NCBI RefSeq assembly: GCF_019024285.1
Contig: NZ_WMKZ01000004.1
Span: 62,001 to 126,000, forward strand
Direction: 5' to 3'
DNA from: Alkalihalobacterium elongatum
Lineage (GTDB): Bacteria; Bacillota; Bacilli; Bacillales; Bacillaceae_F
Length of the DNA: 64,000 bases
Both the position numbers and the translations under genes were made by a program. The notes below the pieces were generated by a model, which searched no databases, was not told the DNA's origin, and saw only the letters and a program-made list of their open reading frames with translations. This document shows positions 1 to 9,635 of this stretch, one piece after another (position 1 is the first letter of the stretch; the number at the start of each line of letters is the position of its first letter).

Positions 1-815
1 TCTTCTTCCTCCTCACATTGGAGAAACAGTTCCATTGCATTCGCCAACTCCCATGGAAGCCAAGCTTCTGCAAGTAGGTCATTTCCATATTTCTCTCGGA
101 ATTGATTTTGTTCATCTATTTCATTTAGTAGCTTCAATAAAGATTCTTCACCATTTTCCCCAACCCATTGTTGAAAAAAGTTTGTTAAACTAATAAACCC
201 ACTTTCAGGAGCTTCAGCTGTTCCTTGCCATACAAAGAGGTCAAACACTTTCTTTGCTTGGTTAGTAGACGAGATCTTGTCCATTAAAGGAAGTCTTTGA
301 TTATTACTCTTTTTTGTTAATTCTAACGATTTATGCTTTCGGCGCATGGCCTCTTGGATACACGACTGAAGGATTTTTCGCTTTTTCTCATCAAGCAATG
401 ATGTTGTAGAAACCCAAACCTTCCAATCAGTAGCTTGTGGAAATTCACGTTTATTCGTTGATAAGCTATGCTCTTTTTTGCGATCTCCAAATTCAATCAT
501 CCTAGCAATAAACTGGGCCCAATCCTGTTCAAAATCTTTCGTTGGATAGGGATCAAGTAGTTCATCATGCAATGTTAGCCAGCCGTTTTCCAATTTAATC
601 GCTTTTTTCTCATCCTTCGTCTGTAACATTCGATCCGTTAATTGGTACGGGGTTTTACTGCATTTATCTCGCCACTCTTGGTGCCAAGATAACAGTTTTT
701 CATCTTCCCACACACGATATTTCTTCCTACCTTGAGTTGTTTCGAGAATTCCCTCTGATAATTTAGACTTCACTTCGAATGGGTAATTTTCTTTAATTAA
801 CGGGAGAATATCCAT
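1..815 (-). CDS. Partial CotS/YsxE-like spore coat protein (3' end outside window)
   Basis: The start lies in the window and the gene runs off the left edge, leaving 271 open codons. The ATG is chosen because AAGGAGA lies 8 nt upstream (824-830). I see no signal peptide or membrane segment. The visible protein is charged and tryptophan-rich. Its order of a basic beta-rich start, a middle region and a helical region loosely resembles the kinase-fold CotS/YsxE coat proteins, but I see no convincing catalytic motif. The main argument is position: in Bacillus subtilis ysxE directly follows hemL-spoVID. The similarity is weak enough that this could be an unrelated lineage-specific sporulation gene. 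Confidence 0.5.
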   Translation of the reverse strand, partial: MDILPLIKENYPFEVKSKLSEGILETTQGRKKYRVWEDEKLLSWHQEWRDKCSKTPYQLTDRMLQTKDEKKAIKLENGWLTLHDELLDPYPTKDFEQDWAQFIARMIEFGDRKKEHSLSTNKREFPQATDWKVWVSTTSLLDEKKRKILQSCIQEAMRRKHKSLELTKKSNNQRLPLMDKISSTNQAKKVFDLFVWQGTAEAPESGFISLTNFFQQWVGENGEESLLKLLNEIDEQNQFREKYGNDLLAEAWLPWELANAMELFLQCEEEE

Positions 816-964
816 ACTTGTTTTCTCCTTTTTGTAAAGATAGAGGGTAACCCATTAAGCACCTATTTCCTCACAGTGACGATCTAAGGTGGGATAAGAC
901 TAGTTCACCTTATTTCAATGCGAGGTGTTAGCACTTGCTAATGAGTCACCCTCCTCGTTATTAT

Positions 965-2296
965 TTAGCGCTTAGATCCTACTGGAATGTACAAGATTTG
1001 TCCTTCTTCTACTCGTTCCTCATTTAAACGGTTCACTCGAATGATTTGGCTTGTTGAAAGTTCATACCGTTCTGCAATTGTGTCTAATGACTCATTTTCT
1101 TGAATGATACACATTTTTAATTTCGAGAATTGCTCTTCGCCATTTGCTAACATTTTTGTTAAATATAGAGCATTTTCATCTTGTCTTGATTTAGGCTCAC
1201 TTACTCCCTCATTTACTGGCTCTGCATAGTCTCCTGTTGAAATTTCTTCATCTAATTCAACAGCCGCAGAAGGTCGCTCCGATAACTTTTTCAATGGAGC
1301 AAAGTTGATTTTCGTTTCTTCCTCTTCACGACCTTGTTCTTCTGCCGCTTGTAACTCACTTATTTTTTCTACTGCTTCTAATGCTTCTTCTTGTTCTACT
1401 TCTTCTATTCTTTCATCTTCCTGAACTGGTTCGTTATCATCTGATTTTTGCTGGGCATTACTTACTTGTTCAGATGTTCTCTGTGAATGATTTGGTACGA
1501 AATGATCATATGGACTTCTTTCTTCTGGTTCTATCACTTCTGGACGAGCTTCAATTTTGGGTTCTGGTTGTTTTGGTATTACAGGTTCCTGATGATGAAT
1601 TGGCTCATCACTTTCCATTTCAAATTTTGGTGTTTCATATTGAAATTCTTGTTCTGGCGGTTCTTCTGAAGATGAAACAGCAGGTACTAACTGCTTTGCT
1701 TCTACTTCAGGGGTATTTTCCTCTTCATATGCCTGTTGTTCAGCCTGCTTTCTCGCTTCAAATGAAAATGACGGAAAGGGTTGCATGGAAGGTGGCGGTT
1801 CCATTGATGGAAAGGACTCTGTAAAAGACGGTCCTTCTGGTATGGACGGTCGCTCAAGTTCGTTTTGCTGCGTACTCATTCCACTAATCGCCACATCCGC
1901 TGTTAGCTGCAAGCAACTTTTTTCTGGTAGATCATAATCAAATGTCTCGACTTGTACGTAAACATCATCAATGTTTTGAATACGACTTAAAGGGATCGTT
2001 ACATCAATCGGGAAGAAATGTTTAATTTCACCGATATTTTGATCGTTTAATGTAACTTCTTCAAATGAACGAAAAGCCACCTCTTCGTCTGTTGTGTTTT
2101 CAGCGTCATTCTGAACAGGACGGTACTCTCCTAATAAACGGAGACCACCTTTAATTACTACATGGTCATTCTTTTCTTCAATGCGGATTTCGGGATCTAG
2201 AGACATTGAAAGTATTTCTGCAACTTCTTGCCCTTTATTTAACCACACTGATTCCTCAATGGAAAATGAAAGTTTAGATGGATGATCTTGTATCAA
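965..2296 (-). CDS. spoVID: Stage VI sporulation protein D (spore coat assembly)
   Basis: SpoVID is needed for the coat to encase the forespore, working with SafA and SpoIVA. The first 130 or so residues match the SpoVID N-terminal domain (start LSFSIEESVWLNKGQEV). The middle, about residues 150-380, is acidic and rich in Glu, Pro and Gln and looks disordered. The C-terminal 50 residues are a LysM peptidoglycan-binding module (SLDTIAERYELSTSQIIRVN). The length of 443 aa is shorter than the B. subtilis protein, which fits a variable linker. The start codon is TTG with AGGAGG about 9 nt upstream (2306-2311). The gene is separated from hemL by a repeat-filled gap and has its own sporulation-type promoter. 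Confidence 0.93.
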   Translation of the reverse strand: MIQDHPSKLSFSIEESVWLNKGQEVAEILSMSLDPEIRIEEKNDHVVIKGGLRLLGEYRPVQNDAENTTDEEVAFRSFEEVTLNDQNIGEIKHFFPIDVTIPLSRIQNIDDVYVQVETFDYDLPEKSCLQLTADVAISGMSTQQNELERPSIPEGPSFTESFPSMEPPPSMQPFPSFSFEARKQAEQQAYEEENTPEVEAKQLVPAVSSSEEPPEQEFQYETPKFEMESDEPIHHQEPVIPKQPEPKIEARPEVIEPEERSPYDHFVPNHSQRTSEQVSNAQQKSDDNEPVQEDERIEEVEQEEALEAVEKISELQAAEEQGREEEETKINFAPLKKLSERPSAAVELDEEISTGDYAEPVNEGVSEPKSRQDENALYLTKMLANGEEQFSKLKMCIIQENESLDTIAERYELSTSQIIRVNRLNEERVEEGQILYIPVGSKR

Positions 2297-2357
2297 TGGA
2301 CGTTCCTCCTTGTTTCAAAAAGTTTACCCCCAGTTACGCTCATGCTCTGTACATTAA

Positions 2358-2386
2358 ACTGTATGACAAGACCTTCCTCGTTATGA
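2358..2386 (-). promoter_or_regulatory. Probable sigma-E promoter of spoVID
   Basis: On the minus strand a -10 element CATACAGT (2358-2365) matches the sigma-E consensus CATACAnT. A -35-like TCATAAC (2380-2386) sits 14 nt upstream. It lies about 60 nt before the spoVID TTG start. B. subtilis spoVID is known to be sigma-E dependent, so motif and biology agree. The -35 match is weaker than the -10. Confidence 0.6.
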
Positions 2387-2520
2387 AAAAAATTTTAAAT
2401 AAATGCTAAAAAAAGTGATTTTACGACCAAATTGGGATGAGTTATAGACGATTGTTTCTTACGATCCTTCCTTAGTACGGAGGGTGAGGGGTGTTACTAG
2501 TCTATTGTTATTTTTTAAAA

Positions 2521-2640
2521 TTAGAATGGTTATGTTTAGCGTTAGGTGGTTTTGGAGTTGGTTTTTGGGTTGGGGTGTTGTGTTTGTTTGTTCGTTTGTT
2601 AAATGGATTACTTTAGTAGGTAGGAATGTTAGGGGGAGGG
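2521..2640. other. Extremely C-poor, G/T-rich stretch in the hemL-spoVID gap
   Basis: On the plus strand these 120 bases contain only three C and are mostly G and T, for example GGTTTTGGAGTTGG and TTTGTTTGTTCGTTTG. The open frames over it have no plausible ribosome binding site and low-complexity products, so I do not call a gene. The 52-bp tandem repeat array begins immediately to the right. Function unknown. Confidence 0.75.
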
Positions 2641-2990
2641 CTCTATTTGCTCCTATTAGTTCCCGTTTCATCTGGTTTTACATGGGCTCGGGCTCTATTC
2701 TCTCCCTTTAGTTCCCGTCTCATCTCGTTTTACACGGGTTCGGGCTCTATTCTCTCCCTTTAGTTCCCGTCTAATCTCGTTTTACACGGGTTCGGGCTCT
2801 ATTCACTCGCTTTAGTTCCCGTCTAATCTGGTTTTACAAAGGCTCGGGCTCTATTCTCTCCCTTTAGTTCCCGTCTCACCTCGTTTTACACGGGTTCGGG
2901 CTTTATTCGCTCCCTTTAGTTCCCGTTTCATCTGGTTTTACACGCGCCGGGCTCTATTCTCTCCCTTTAGTTCCCGTTTCATCTTTCATC
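2638..2990. repeat. Tandem array of a 52-bp unit, about 6.8 copies
   Basis: Units begin with GGGCTCTATT or GGGCTTTATT at 2638, 2690, 2742, 2794, 2846, 2898 and 2949. The first five intervals are exactly 52 bp and the sixth is 51. Each contains the blocks TAGTTCCCGT and ATCTSGTTTTACA. Several copies hold CCCGT and ACGGG 15 nt apart, which could form a short hairpin. Because 52 is not a multiple of 3 the array cannot encode a regular peptide repeat. There are no unique spacers, so it is not a CRISPR array. It lies wholly between hemL and spoVID. Confidence 0.95.
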
Positions 2991-3015
2991 TGTTTTCAAT
3001 CTCCATCAACCTAAT

Positions 3016-3045
3016 AAAGGCCCAGACCAATTAGTCTGAGCCTTT
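3016..3045 (-). terminator. Probable terminator after hemL
   Basis: Imperfect inverted repeat AAAGGCCCAGAC / GTCTGAGCCTTT about 35 nt beyond the hemL stop. Read on the minus strand it is followed by a short, interrupted T-rich stretch (TTTATTAGG). It would close the haem operon before the repeat array. Confidence 0.6.
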
Positions 3046-3079
3046 GTTACCATTATGCGATGTAATCAAAAATAGACGA

Positions 3080-4366
3080 TTACTTAAGTTTTGAAAATGC
3101 AATTTCTGCTGCTGCGATTGTGTCTTCGATGTCTTTTTCTGTATGTTTTGTTGATAAGAACATACCTTCAAACTGTGATGGTGGTAACGAAATACCTTGG
3201 TTCAGCATTTCCTTGAAATAAGCAGCAAAGAAATCTAAGTTTGATGTTGATGCTGATGCAAAGTCTTTCACTGGCTGGTCCGTGAAGAAGAAACCAACCA
3301 TTGAACCTGCACGACTCGTTGTATGAGGAATGCCGTGTTTCGTTGCCGCTGCAGATAAACCTTCTGCTAATCGTTTTCCAAGACGGTCAAATTCCTCATA
3401 GTGTTCAGGTTTTAATTGAGATAACGTCTCATATCCAGCTGTCATTGCCAACGGATTTCCTGATAATGTACCTGCTTGGTAAATCGGTCCTGCTGGAGCG
3501 ATTTGTTCCATAATTTCACGGCGTCCACCGTATGCTCCAACTGGTAAGCCGCCACCAATTACTTTTCCAAGGCATGTTAAATCAGGTGTAATCCCAAACT
3601 CACCCTGTGCACAATTGTATCCGACACGGAAACCTGTCATTACTTCATCAAAAATCAGTAAGCTGCCGTGAGCGTGCGTAATTTCGCGAACTGCTTCTAG
3701 GAAGCCTGGTTCTGGACGTACGACACCCATATTCCCAGCAACAGGTTCTAAGATGACAGCAGCAACATCATCGCCAAATTTTTCGTAAGCTACTTTTAGA
3801 CTTTCTAAATCATTATAAGGAACAGTTAGCGTATTTTGAGCAACTGATTCAGGGACACCTGGGCTATCAGGTAAACCGAGCGTTGCTACACCAGAGCCTG
3901 CTTTAATTAATAAAGAATCTCCATGTCCGTGGTAGCAGCCTTCGAATTTTATAATTTTATTGCGCCCTGTATAACCACGTGCTAAACGTAAAGCACTCAT
4001 TGTAGCCTCTGTACCCGAGTTAACCATGCGGACAACTTCGATTGATGGTACTCGGTCAATAACGAGCTTTGCAAGTTTCGTTTCTAACTCACTTGGTGCA
4101 CCGAAACTTGTGCCTTTTTCAACTGATTTCTTCAGTGCTTCAACGACTTGATCATCAGCATGTCCTAAAATGAGCGGGCCCCAAGACAATACATAATCGA
4201 TGTATTCATTACCGTCGATATCATATATACGTGCGCCTTCTCCTCGCTCCATAAAAACTGGATCCATTTTAACTGACTTAAATGCACGAACTGGACTGTT
4301 TACTCCACCTGGCATAACGGGTTTTGCTTCTGAAAATGCTGCTTGTGATTTTTCAAAGGTTCTCAA
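3080..4366 (-). CDS. hemL: Glutamate-1-semialdehyde 2,1-aminomutase
   Basis: HemL converts glutamate-1-semialdehyde to 5-aminolevulinate using pyridoxal phosphate, the second step of the C5 haem pathway. Visible landmarks are the [13 protein letters not shown]-terminus, [16 protein letters not shown], the PLP-aspartate region FDEVMTGFR and the lysine in CLGKVIGGG near residue 270. I prefer a TTG start at 4366, giving MRTFEKS as in other HemL proteins, because GAGGTG lies 6 nt upstream. The longer frame would begin at a GTG at 4375 that is itself part of this Shine-Dalgarno sequence. It is last in the hem operon, 18 nt after hemB. Confidence 0.95.
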   Translation of the reverse strand: MRTFEKSQAAFSEAKPVMPGGVNSPVRAFKSVKMDPVFMERGEGARIYDIDGNEYIDYVLSWGPLILGHADDQVVEALKKSVEKGTSFGAPSELETKLAKLVIDRVPSIEVVRMVNSGTEATMSALRLARGYTGRNKIIKFEGCYHGHGDSLLIKAGSGVATLGLPDSPGVPESVAQNTLTVPYNDLESLKVAYEKFGDDVAAVILEPVAGNMGVVRPEPGFLEAVREITHAHGSLLIFDEVMTGFRVGYNCAQGEFGITPDLTCLGKVIGGGLPVGAYGGRREIMEQIAPAGPIYQAGTLSGNPLAMTAGYETLSQLKPEHYEEFDRLGKRLAEGLSAAATKHGIPHTTSRAGSMVGFFFTDQPVKDFASASTSNLDFFAAYFKEMLNQGISLPPSQFEGMFLSTKHTEKDIEDTIAAAEIAFSKLK

Positions 4367-4384
4367 CTGCTTCACCTCTATCGT

Positions 4385-5365
4385 TTATTTTTCATTCAAC
4401 CAACGTACAACATCTTTGGCAAAGTACGTTAGTATTAAATCTGCTCCTGCACGTTTCATACTTGTTAGCGTTTCAAGTACGACACTTTTCTCGTCGATCC
4501 AGCCATTTTGAGCGGCTGCTTTAATCATCGAATACTCTCCACTGACGTTATAAGCGACAACTGGTGCCCCAGAGAAGTCTTTTACTTCACGAATAATGTC
4601 TAGGTAGGAAAGCGCTGGCTTTACAATTAAGAAATCTGCACCTTCATTCATATCTGATTCTGCTTCACGAATAGCTTCTAGACGATTGGCTGGGTCCATT
4701 TGATATGTTTTACGATCACCGAACTTTGGTGAAGAATGAGCAGCATCACGGAAAGGGCCGTAATAGCTTGATGCATATTTCACGGCATAAGACATGATTG
4801 GGATGTCGTGATAGCCTGCTTCATCTAATCCTTGACGGATGGCAGCGACAAATCCATCCATCATATTTGATGGTGCAATGATGTCAGCGCCTGCTTTAGC
4901 TTGTGAGACAGCAGTCTTAGCCAACAAATCGAGTGTAGGGTCATTTAATACTTTTCCTTCCTCAATCACACCACAATGACCGTGATCGGTAAACTGACAT
5001 AAGCATGTATCTGCAATGACTGTTAAATCCGTATGAACTTCTTTAATTTGTCTAATTGCTTTTTGAACAATACCATGATCGCAATAAGCAGATGTTCCTA
5101 CATCATCTTTATCATTTGGTACTCCAAATACAATAATCGATGGGATGCCTAGGTCAACAACTTCATTCACTTCATCATTTAAAAGATCAAGTGAAATCTG
5201 AAATACGCCTGGCATTGAAGGTACTTCATTTCGCACCTTCTCCCCTTCAGTAACAAAGATAGGGTAGATTAAATCTTCTTTATGTAAGTGTGTTTCACGA
5301 ACCATCGAGCGGATAGAATCAGTGCCTCTTAATCTACGGTGACGACGGAAATGTAAATCAGACAT
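4385..5365 (-). CDS. hemB: Delta-aminolevulinic acid dehydratase (porphobilinogen synthase)
   Basis: HemB condenses two 5-aminolevulinates to porphobilinogen. The zinc-type cysteine cluster is present (Cys121, Cys123 and Cys131 in [14 protein letters not shown]). So are the two Schiff-base lysines, Lys196 ([19 protein letters not shown]) and Lys249 ([11 protein letters not shown]). The 326-residue length is typical. GGGAGG lies 8 nt before the ATG. The start overlaps the 3' end of hemD by 8 bp, which suggests translational coupling within the hem operon. Confidence 0.97.
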   Translation of the reverse strand: MSDLHFRRHRRLRGTDSIRSMVRETHLHKEDLIYPIFVTEGEKVRNEVPSMPGVFQISLDLLNDEVNEVVDLGIPSIIVFGVPNDKDDVGTSAYCDHGIVQKAIRQIKEVHTDLTVIADTCLCQFTDHGHCGVIEEGKVLNDPTLDLLAKTAVSQAKAGADIIAPSNMMDGFVAAIRQGLDEAGYHDIPIMSYAVKYASSYYGPFRDAAHSSPKFGDRKTYQMDPANRLEAIREAESDMNEGADFLIVKPALSYLDIIREVKDFSGAPVVAYNVSGEYSMIKAAAQNGWIDEKSVVLETLTSMKRAGADLILTYFAKDVVRWLNEK

Positions 5366-6149
5366 TATTTTGCCTCCCTTTATGCTTAATCATTTCTTCA
5401 ATCATTCCTTCGGTTGTATATTCCTCTGCAACAAGAAGTGGTTGGAGCATCGATTTTTGTGCCTCTTGAGCTGTTATCGGTCCAATACAAACAAAAGTGA
5501 GGTTATCATTTATTGATATAGTATGTTTCTTAATGATTTTTATAAAGTTTTGAACAGTCGAAGGACTCGTAAATGTAAGATAGTTAAGACTTTGACTCGA
5601 AAGCATATGTAATAAGTCCTCTTCTGCGTCTTTATTTTCAACCGTTTCGTAAACTGTAACCTCGTCAACAGTAAAACCAGCTTTTTGTAAGCCATCATAA
5701 ATTACATCACGAGCTAAGTTACCCTTAACTATTAAAACGCGATTATCTTCTTTTAGGTTAATCTGTAATGTTTCTAATAAACTTTCAGCAACAAACTTTT
5801 CAGGTAGTAGAGCAGCTTGTAAGCCGTAAGATTGCAGCACTTCTTCAGTCTTACTTCCAACGACAGCGATGTTCTTTGTTTTTAAAATGGAAAGCTTGTC
5901 CATATTCTGTACTTCTTTTAAAAAGAAATGAACTCCATTTGCACTCGTAATAATGAGCCAATCATATGTATGTAATTTAGACAAACATGTCATAACCTGA
6001 TGTTTGTCTTGAGGTGGTTGAAACTCAAGGAGTGGGACAGCTACAGCTACCCCGCCTTGAGATTCTATTTTATTTATAAAAGAACGAGACTGCTCCTTAG
6101 CTCTCGTTACTCCGATCGTAACACCAGCAAGAGGAAGCTCAGTCTTCAT
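5358..6149 (-). CDS. hemD: Uroporphyrinogen-III synthase
   Basis: HemD cyclises hydroxymethylbilane with inversion of ring D, giving uroporphyrinogen III. The family diverges strongly in sequence. Here it is recognised by the two-domain Rossmann-like layout ([13 protein letters not shown] at the start, [13 protein letters not shown] near residue 80, [13 protein letters not shown] near residue 190) and by its place between hemC and hemB. Its ATG overlaps the hemC stop as TAATG. The 263-residue length is normal. Confidence 0.93.
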   Translation of the reverse strand: MKTELPLAGVTIGVTRAKEQSRSFINKIESQGGVAVAVPLLEFQPPQDKHQVMTCLSKLHTYDWLIITSANGVHFFLKEVQNMDKLSILKTKNIAVVGSKTEEVLQSYGLQAALLPEKFVAESLLETLQINLKEDNRVLIVKGNLARDVIYDGLQKAGFTVDEVTVYETVENKDAEEDLLHMLSSQSLNYLTFTSPSTVQNFIKIIKKHTISINDNLTFVCIGPITAQEAQKSMLQPLLVAEEYTTEGMIEEMIKHKGRQNNV

Positions 6150-7081
6150 TATAGATCTAACTCTTTCTTAACTTGAGTTAAGATTTCTTTTGCACCTTTA
6201 TCAAGTAGCATCTGTGCTGCTAATTCACCAAGGTCTTGAGGGTTGCTCCCTGTTAACGTTTCATGAAGGATCGTTTTACCATCTGGTGAACCAACTAGAG
6301 CCGTGATCTTTACATCGTTGTTGTCTTCAAGTGTCGCATAAGCTGCGATCGGAACTTGACATCCACCTTCAATTTTATGAAGGAATGCGCGTTCTGCAGC
6401 TACTGTACGAGCTGTATTAGCATCATTTAAGTGTTGAAGAATATCAATAACTTCTTGGTCATCTGATCGACATTCTAGTCCTAGTGCCCCTTGACCTACT
6501 GCTGGAACACATACTTCTGGCTCTAGGTATTCTGTAACGACATCTTCAGACCATCCCATGCGCTTAAGACCTGCTGCAGCTAGAATAATCGCATCGAAGT
6601 TTTCTTCTTTTAATTTACGAAGTCTCGTATCAATATTTCCACGGATCCATTGGATTTCTAAATCTGGTCTTTGCGCTAAAATTTGGGCTGAGCGACGTAA
6701 GCTACTCGTTCCAACAATTGAACCAGCAGGTAAATCAGCAAGTTTTACATGATCATTTGAAATAAAAGCATCCCTTGGGTCTACTCGCTTCGAAACAGCT
6801 GCTAAAGTAAATCCTTCTGGCAGCTCTGAAGGAACATCCTTCATACTATGAACAGCAATGTCAATTTCTTTATCGCTCATCGCTTGTTCAATTTCTTTAA
6901 CAAATAACCCTTTTCCGCCTACTTTAGAAAGTGTAACATCAAGAATTTGATCACCCTTTGTTACAATTTTCTTCACTTCAAACTCATTAGGAACTCCTGC
7001 TTGTTTCAATTGATCAATAACCCAGTTAGTTTGAGTTAGAGCAAGTTGACTTTTTCTAGATCCGATCACTATTTTTCTCAT
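6149..7081 (-). CDS. hemC: Hydroxymethylbilane synthase (porphobilinogen deaminase)
   Basis: HemC polymerises four porphobilinogens into hydroxymethylbilane. Cys241 ([13 protein letters not shown]) is the conserved attachment site for the dipyrromethane cofactor. [11 protein letters not shown] and IRGNIDTRL are family signatures. I place the start at 7081 ([11 protein letters not shown]) rather than at the upstream methionine of the longer frame. GGAGG lies 6-7 nt before this ATG and the resulting 310 aa is the usual length. Confidence 0.96.
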   Translation of the reverse strand: MRKIVIGSRKSQLALTQTNWVIDQLKQAGVPNEFEVKKIVTKGDQILDVTLSKVGGKGLFVKEIEQAMSDKEIDIAVHSMKDVPSELPEGFTLAAVSKRVDPRDAFISNDHVKLADLPAGSIVGTSSLRRSAQILAQRPDLEIQWIRGNIDTRLRKLKEENFDAIILAAAGLKRMGWSEDVVTEYLEPEVCVPAVGQGALGLECRSDDQEVIDILQHLNDANTARTVAAERAFLHKIEGGCQVPIAAYATLEDNNDVKITALVGSPDGKTILHETLTGSNPQDLGELAAQMLLDKGAKEILTQVKKELDL

Positions 7082-7135
7082 TTGTATCCTCCAATTGTGT
7101 TCGTGTTCATTTTCCCTAAACACATTATACTGAAT

Positions 7136-7960
7136 TTAATACCATAGATGAAAGTTTGAGAAGCTGCTCGATAAAAAGTAATTAATTAAGACGAGTAGAA
7201 ATGTTGCGATATTCGTTAATGCCATTAAATACCCTTTCGTATTTTTTACAGCACGCTGGTATAAATAATAGCCATACATCCCCAGAACAACAAGTGAACT
7301 AATTACTTTTGCATCAAGCCAAGGTAACTCACCGAACTGAATATATGCCCATATTAATCCGAGGATAATTCCAAGGAATAATAACGGAAATGCAAATAGA
7401 GCACTAAAATAAGAGAGCTTATCAAGCTTTGCTAGGTTTCCAAACCGTACGAGACGTTTTCCCCATAGTTTTCGCTTTAACATTTGGTGTTGAATTACAT
7501 ACATGGAGGCAAAAGCAAAAGATAATGTAAAAGCGGCATATGAAAGTAAGATGAGCGTTACGTGAATAATAAGAAGTTCAGAAATTAGTAGTTGAGAAAG
7601 TTCTTCAGGTACATCACCAGTTGGTGTAAATACACTTAAGGACATTAATATAAAACCAACGATGTTTGTAAAAAGGACGAGAAAATCTCCTCGATATCGC
7701 CAATTGATAATGAGCGAAAACGTCACGAGTAGCCACGCATAAAAAAATAGTCCTTCAAAAGTTGTGAGAACTGGCAATCGCTTAACTTCTAACATTCGTA
7801 AAATAAAAAAAGAGGTTTGTAAAACCCAGACAATAGAAAGCAACCAGAAGGCCGCTTTATTGACCTTCCGGTTGTTTTGTATGAAATCAAAAAAGTATCC
7901 TAAGACACTTAAGCTATATAAAATAACCGTTAAGAGGTAAATCAAATTTAAACTGATCAA
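7136..7960 (-). CDS. hemX: HemX, integral membrane protein of the cytochrome c assembly (CcsA) family
   Basis: About eight hydrophobic segments span the 274 residues, and a basic loop sits in the middle (HQMLKRKLWGKRLVRFGNLAKL). In B. subtilis HemX lowers the cellular level of HemA (glutamyl-tRNA reductase) and belongs to the CcsA/ResC-like membrane family. The predicted start is TTG (LISLNLIYLLTV) with AAGGAGGAG about 9 nt upstream. The Shine-Dalgarno lies just before the hemA stop, so the two genes are tightly coupled. Location between hemA and hemC is the classical order. Confidence 0.92.
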   Translation of the reverse strand: MISLNLIYLLTVILYSLSVLGYFFDFIQNNRKVNKAAFWLLSIVWVLQTSFFILRMLEVKRLPVLTTFEGLFFYAWLLVTFSLIINWRYRGDFLVLFTNIVGFILMSLSVFTPTGDVPEELSQLLISELLIIHVTLILLSYAAFTLSFAFASMYVIQHQMLKRKLWGKRLVRFGNLAKLDKLSYFSALFAFPLLFLGIILGLIWAYIQFGELPWLDAKVISSLVVLGMYGYYLYQRAVKNTKGYLMALTNIATFLLVLINYFLSSSFSNFHLWY

Positions 7961-7974
7961 ACGAAGACTCCTCC

Positions 7975-9372
7975 TTAGGAGCGTACAGCAACACCTTTTA
8001 CATTTACGTTTGTGAATTGTACGGCTTCAGCCTTTTTCTTATCCCACTGAAGTTCTGCCATTTCAATACGAATTTTTTCTTGTTCTTTAACTTTTTGCGC
8101 AGCCAATTCTTCTTCAAGCGCAAAAATCTTCGTAAATAATTCCAGTGAACGTGTCGCATCATCTTCTGCAGCAAGTTCTTTTACTCTTGTAATTGGTTCT
8201 TTTAACAACTGATTAACAATACTCTTTGTATGCTTGCTTAATACCTTTTTGTCTCGCTCTGTTAAATCAGGTAGTTTTCGAACGAGGCTGTCCATAGTTT
8301 CTGCTTGAATAGCTAGCGCTTTAGTACGTAATGCAGAAATAAGCGGAACAACACCTAAAGTGTTCAACCAGTTATTAAACTCAACGATTTCTTCTTCAAT
8401 CATCAGTTCAATCTTCTCTGCTTCTTTTTTACGCTCTGCTAGGTTTGCTTGAACAATGCCTTCTAAATCATCAATGTCATACAAATAAATATCATCAAAA
8501 TCAGCTAATGCAGGATCAAGGTCACGTGGTACGGCAATGTCAACCATGAAAAGTGGGCGACCTTTTCTTTTCTTCATGGCTTGTTTTGCAATGTTCGGCG
8601 TAATCACATAATCTCTAGCACCTGTTGAACTAATTAAGATATCGGCATCAATGAGTGCCTCTGCCAATTGTTCCATTGGACGTGAATTCCCTAAGAAACG
8701 CTCAGCTAATTCAGCTGCTTTTGCTTCAGTACGGTTAATGACTGTAATCTTACTAGCACCATTTGCGTGTAAGTGCTTAGCTGTTAATTCACTCATTTTC
8801 CCTGCTCCAAGAATTAACACGTGCTTGTCTGAAAAATTGCCAAAGATATTTTTACCTAATTCAACGGCAGCATAACTAACAGACACTGCATTATTTCCGA
8901 TTTCAGTCTCTGAATGAGCACGTTTTGCAAGTGTCACTGCTTGTTTAAATAGGTGGTTAAAGATCGTTCCTGTTGCACCATTTTCTTGTGCTAGTAAGAA
9001 GCTATCTTTTATTTGACCTAGAATTTGAGTTTCCCCTAAAACCATTGAATCTAAGCCACATGTTACTCGTAAAAGATGCTCGATCGCATGCTCATTTTCA
9101 CGAATATCTAAATAACTCGTGAATTCTTCACGAGGTAGATTAAACCATTCAGACAGAAAAACTTTAGTAAAGTGGCGACCTGTATGCAATTGATCTGAAA
9201 CGACATAGATCTCTGTGCGGTTACAGGTAGACACAATTGTACACTCTAAGATACTTTTCATATTACGTAATTTATGAAGCGCCTGTGGAAGTTCTCCCGC
9301 TGGAAAGGCAAAGCGTTCACGGATTTCTACAGGTGCTGATTTATAATTTAATCCAACTACTAAAATATGCAT
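7975..9372 (-). CDS. hemA: Glutamyl-tRNA reductase
   Basis: HemA reduces glutamyl-tRNA(Glu) to glutamate-1-semialdehyde with NADPH, the committed and regulated step of haem synthesis. The catalytic Cys50 is in [10 protein letters not shown]. The NADPH domain is marked by [17 protein letters not shown] near residue 190. A C-terminal helical dimerisation domain follows. The ATG is preceded by GGGGGTGA. It is the first gene of the hem operon, with a consensus-like promoter about 75 nt upstream. Confidence 0.97.
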   Translation of the reverse strand: MHILVVGLNYKSAPVEIRERFAFPAGELPQALHKLRNMKSILECTIVSTCNRTEIYVVSDQLHTGRHFTKVFLSEWFNLPREEFTSYLDIRENEHAIEHLLRVTCGLDSMVLGETQILGQIKDSFLLAQENGATGTIFNHLFKQAVTLAKRAHSETEIGNNAVSVSYAAVELGKNIFGNFSDKHVLILGAGKMSELTAKHLHANGASKITVINRTEAKAAELAERFLGNSRPMEQLAEALIDADILISSTGARDYVITPNIAKQAMKKRKGRPLFMVDIAVPRDLDPALADFDDIYLYDIDDLEGIVQANLAERKKEAEKIELMIEEEIVEFNNWLNTLGVVPLISALRTKALAIQAETMDSLVRKLPDLTERDKKVLSKHTKSIVNQLLKEPITRVKELAAEDDATRSLELFTKIFALEEELAAQKVKEQEKIRIEMAELQWDKKKAEAVQFTNVNVKGVAVRS

Positions 9373-9449
9373 GGTAAAACTTCACCCCCACTACGTCCTA
9401 TCTATTTATTATCGGGATTTCTCTCTCTTTTCCGACATAGTCTGTCCTC

Positions 9450-9478
9450 ATTATAACATGCTTTTTTTCGTACACCAA
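9450..9478 (-). promoter_or_regulatory. Predicted sigma-A promoter of the hem operon
   Basis: Minus-strand -10 TATAAT (9450-9455) is preceded by TG, giving an extended -10. A -35-like TTGGTG (9473-9478) sits 17 bp upstream. Transcription would start about 70 nt before the hemA ATG. I did not find a clear Per box, which regulates hemA in B. subtilis. Confidence 0.65.
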
Positions 9479-9635
9479 AAAAAATTGTGAACAGATAATG
9501 AAAGCGTGTGATAATATGGTGGTATTGTCTTGATTTCTTGGCAAATGTTTTTTGTTAAAGTAAAAACTTGTAAATAGGAATATATATGTATCATATCCAA
9601 ACAGATGAAAATATATGAAAGGAGAAGATTTTTTT

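Noticed and set aside
1381-1824. Plus-strand frame opposite spoVID
   Set aside because: It lies antisense to the Glu-rich linker of spoVID, so its leucine-rich product is a composition artefact.
2459-2711. Short open frames on both strands over the G/T-rich stretch
   Set aside because: No convincing ribosome binding site, low-complexity products, and the plus-strand frame runs into the 52-bp repeats. Open frames are expected from the skewed composition.
2638-2990. CRISPR array
   Set aside because: The units are directly contiguous with no unique spacers, and no cas genes are nearby.
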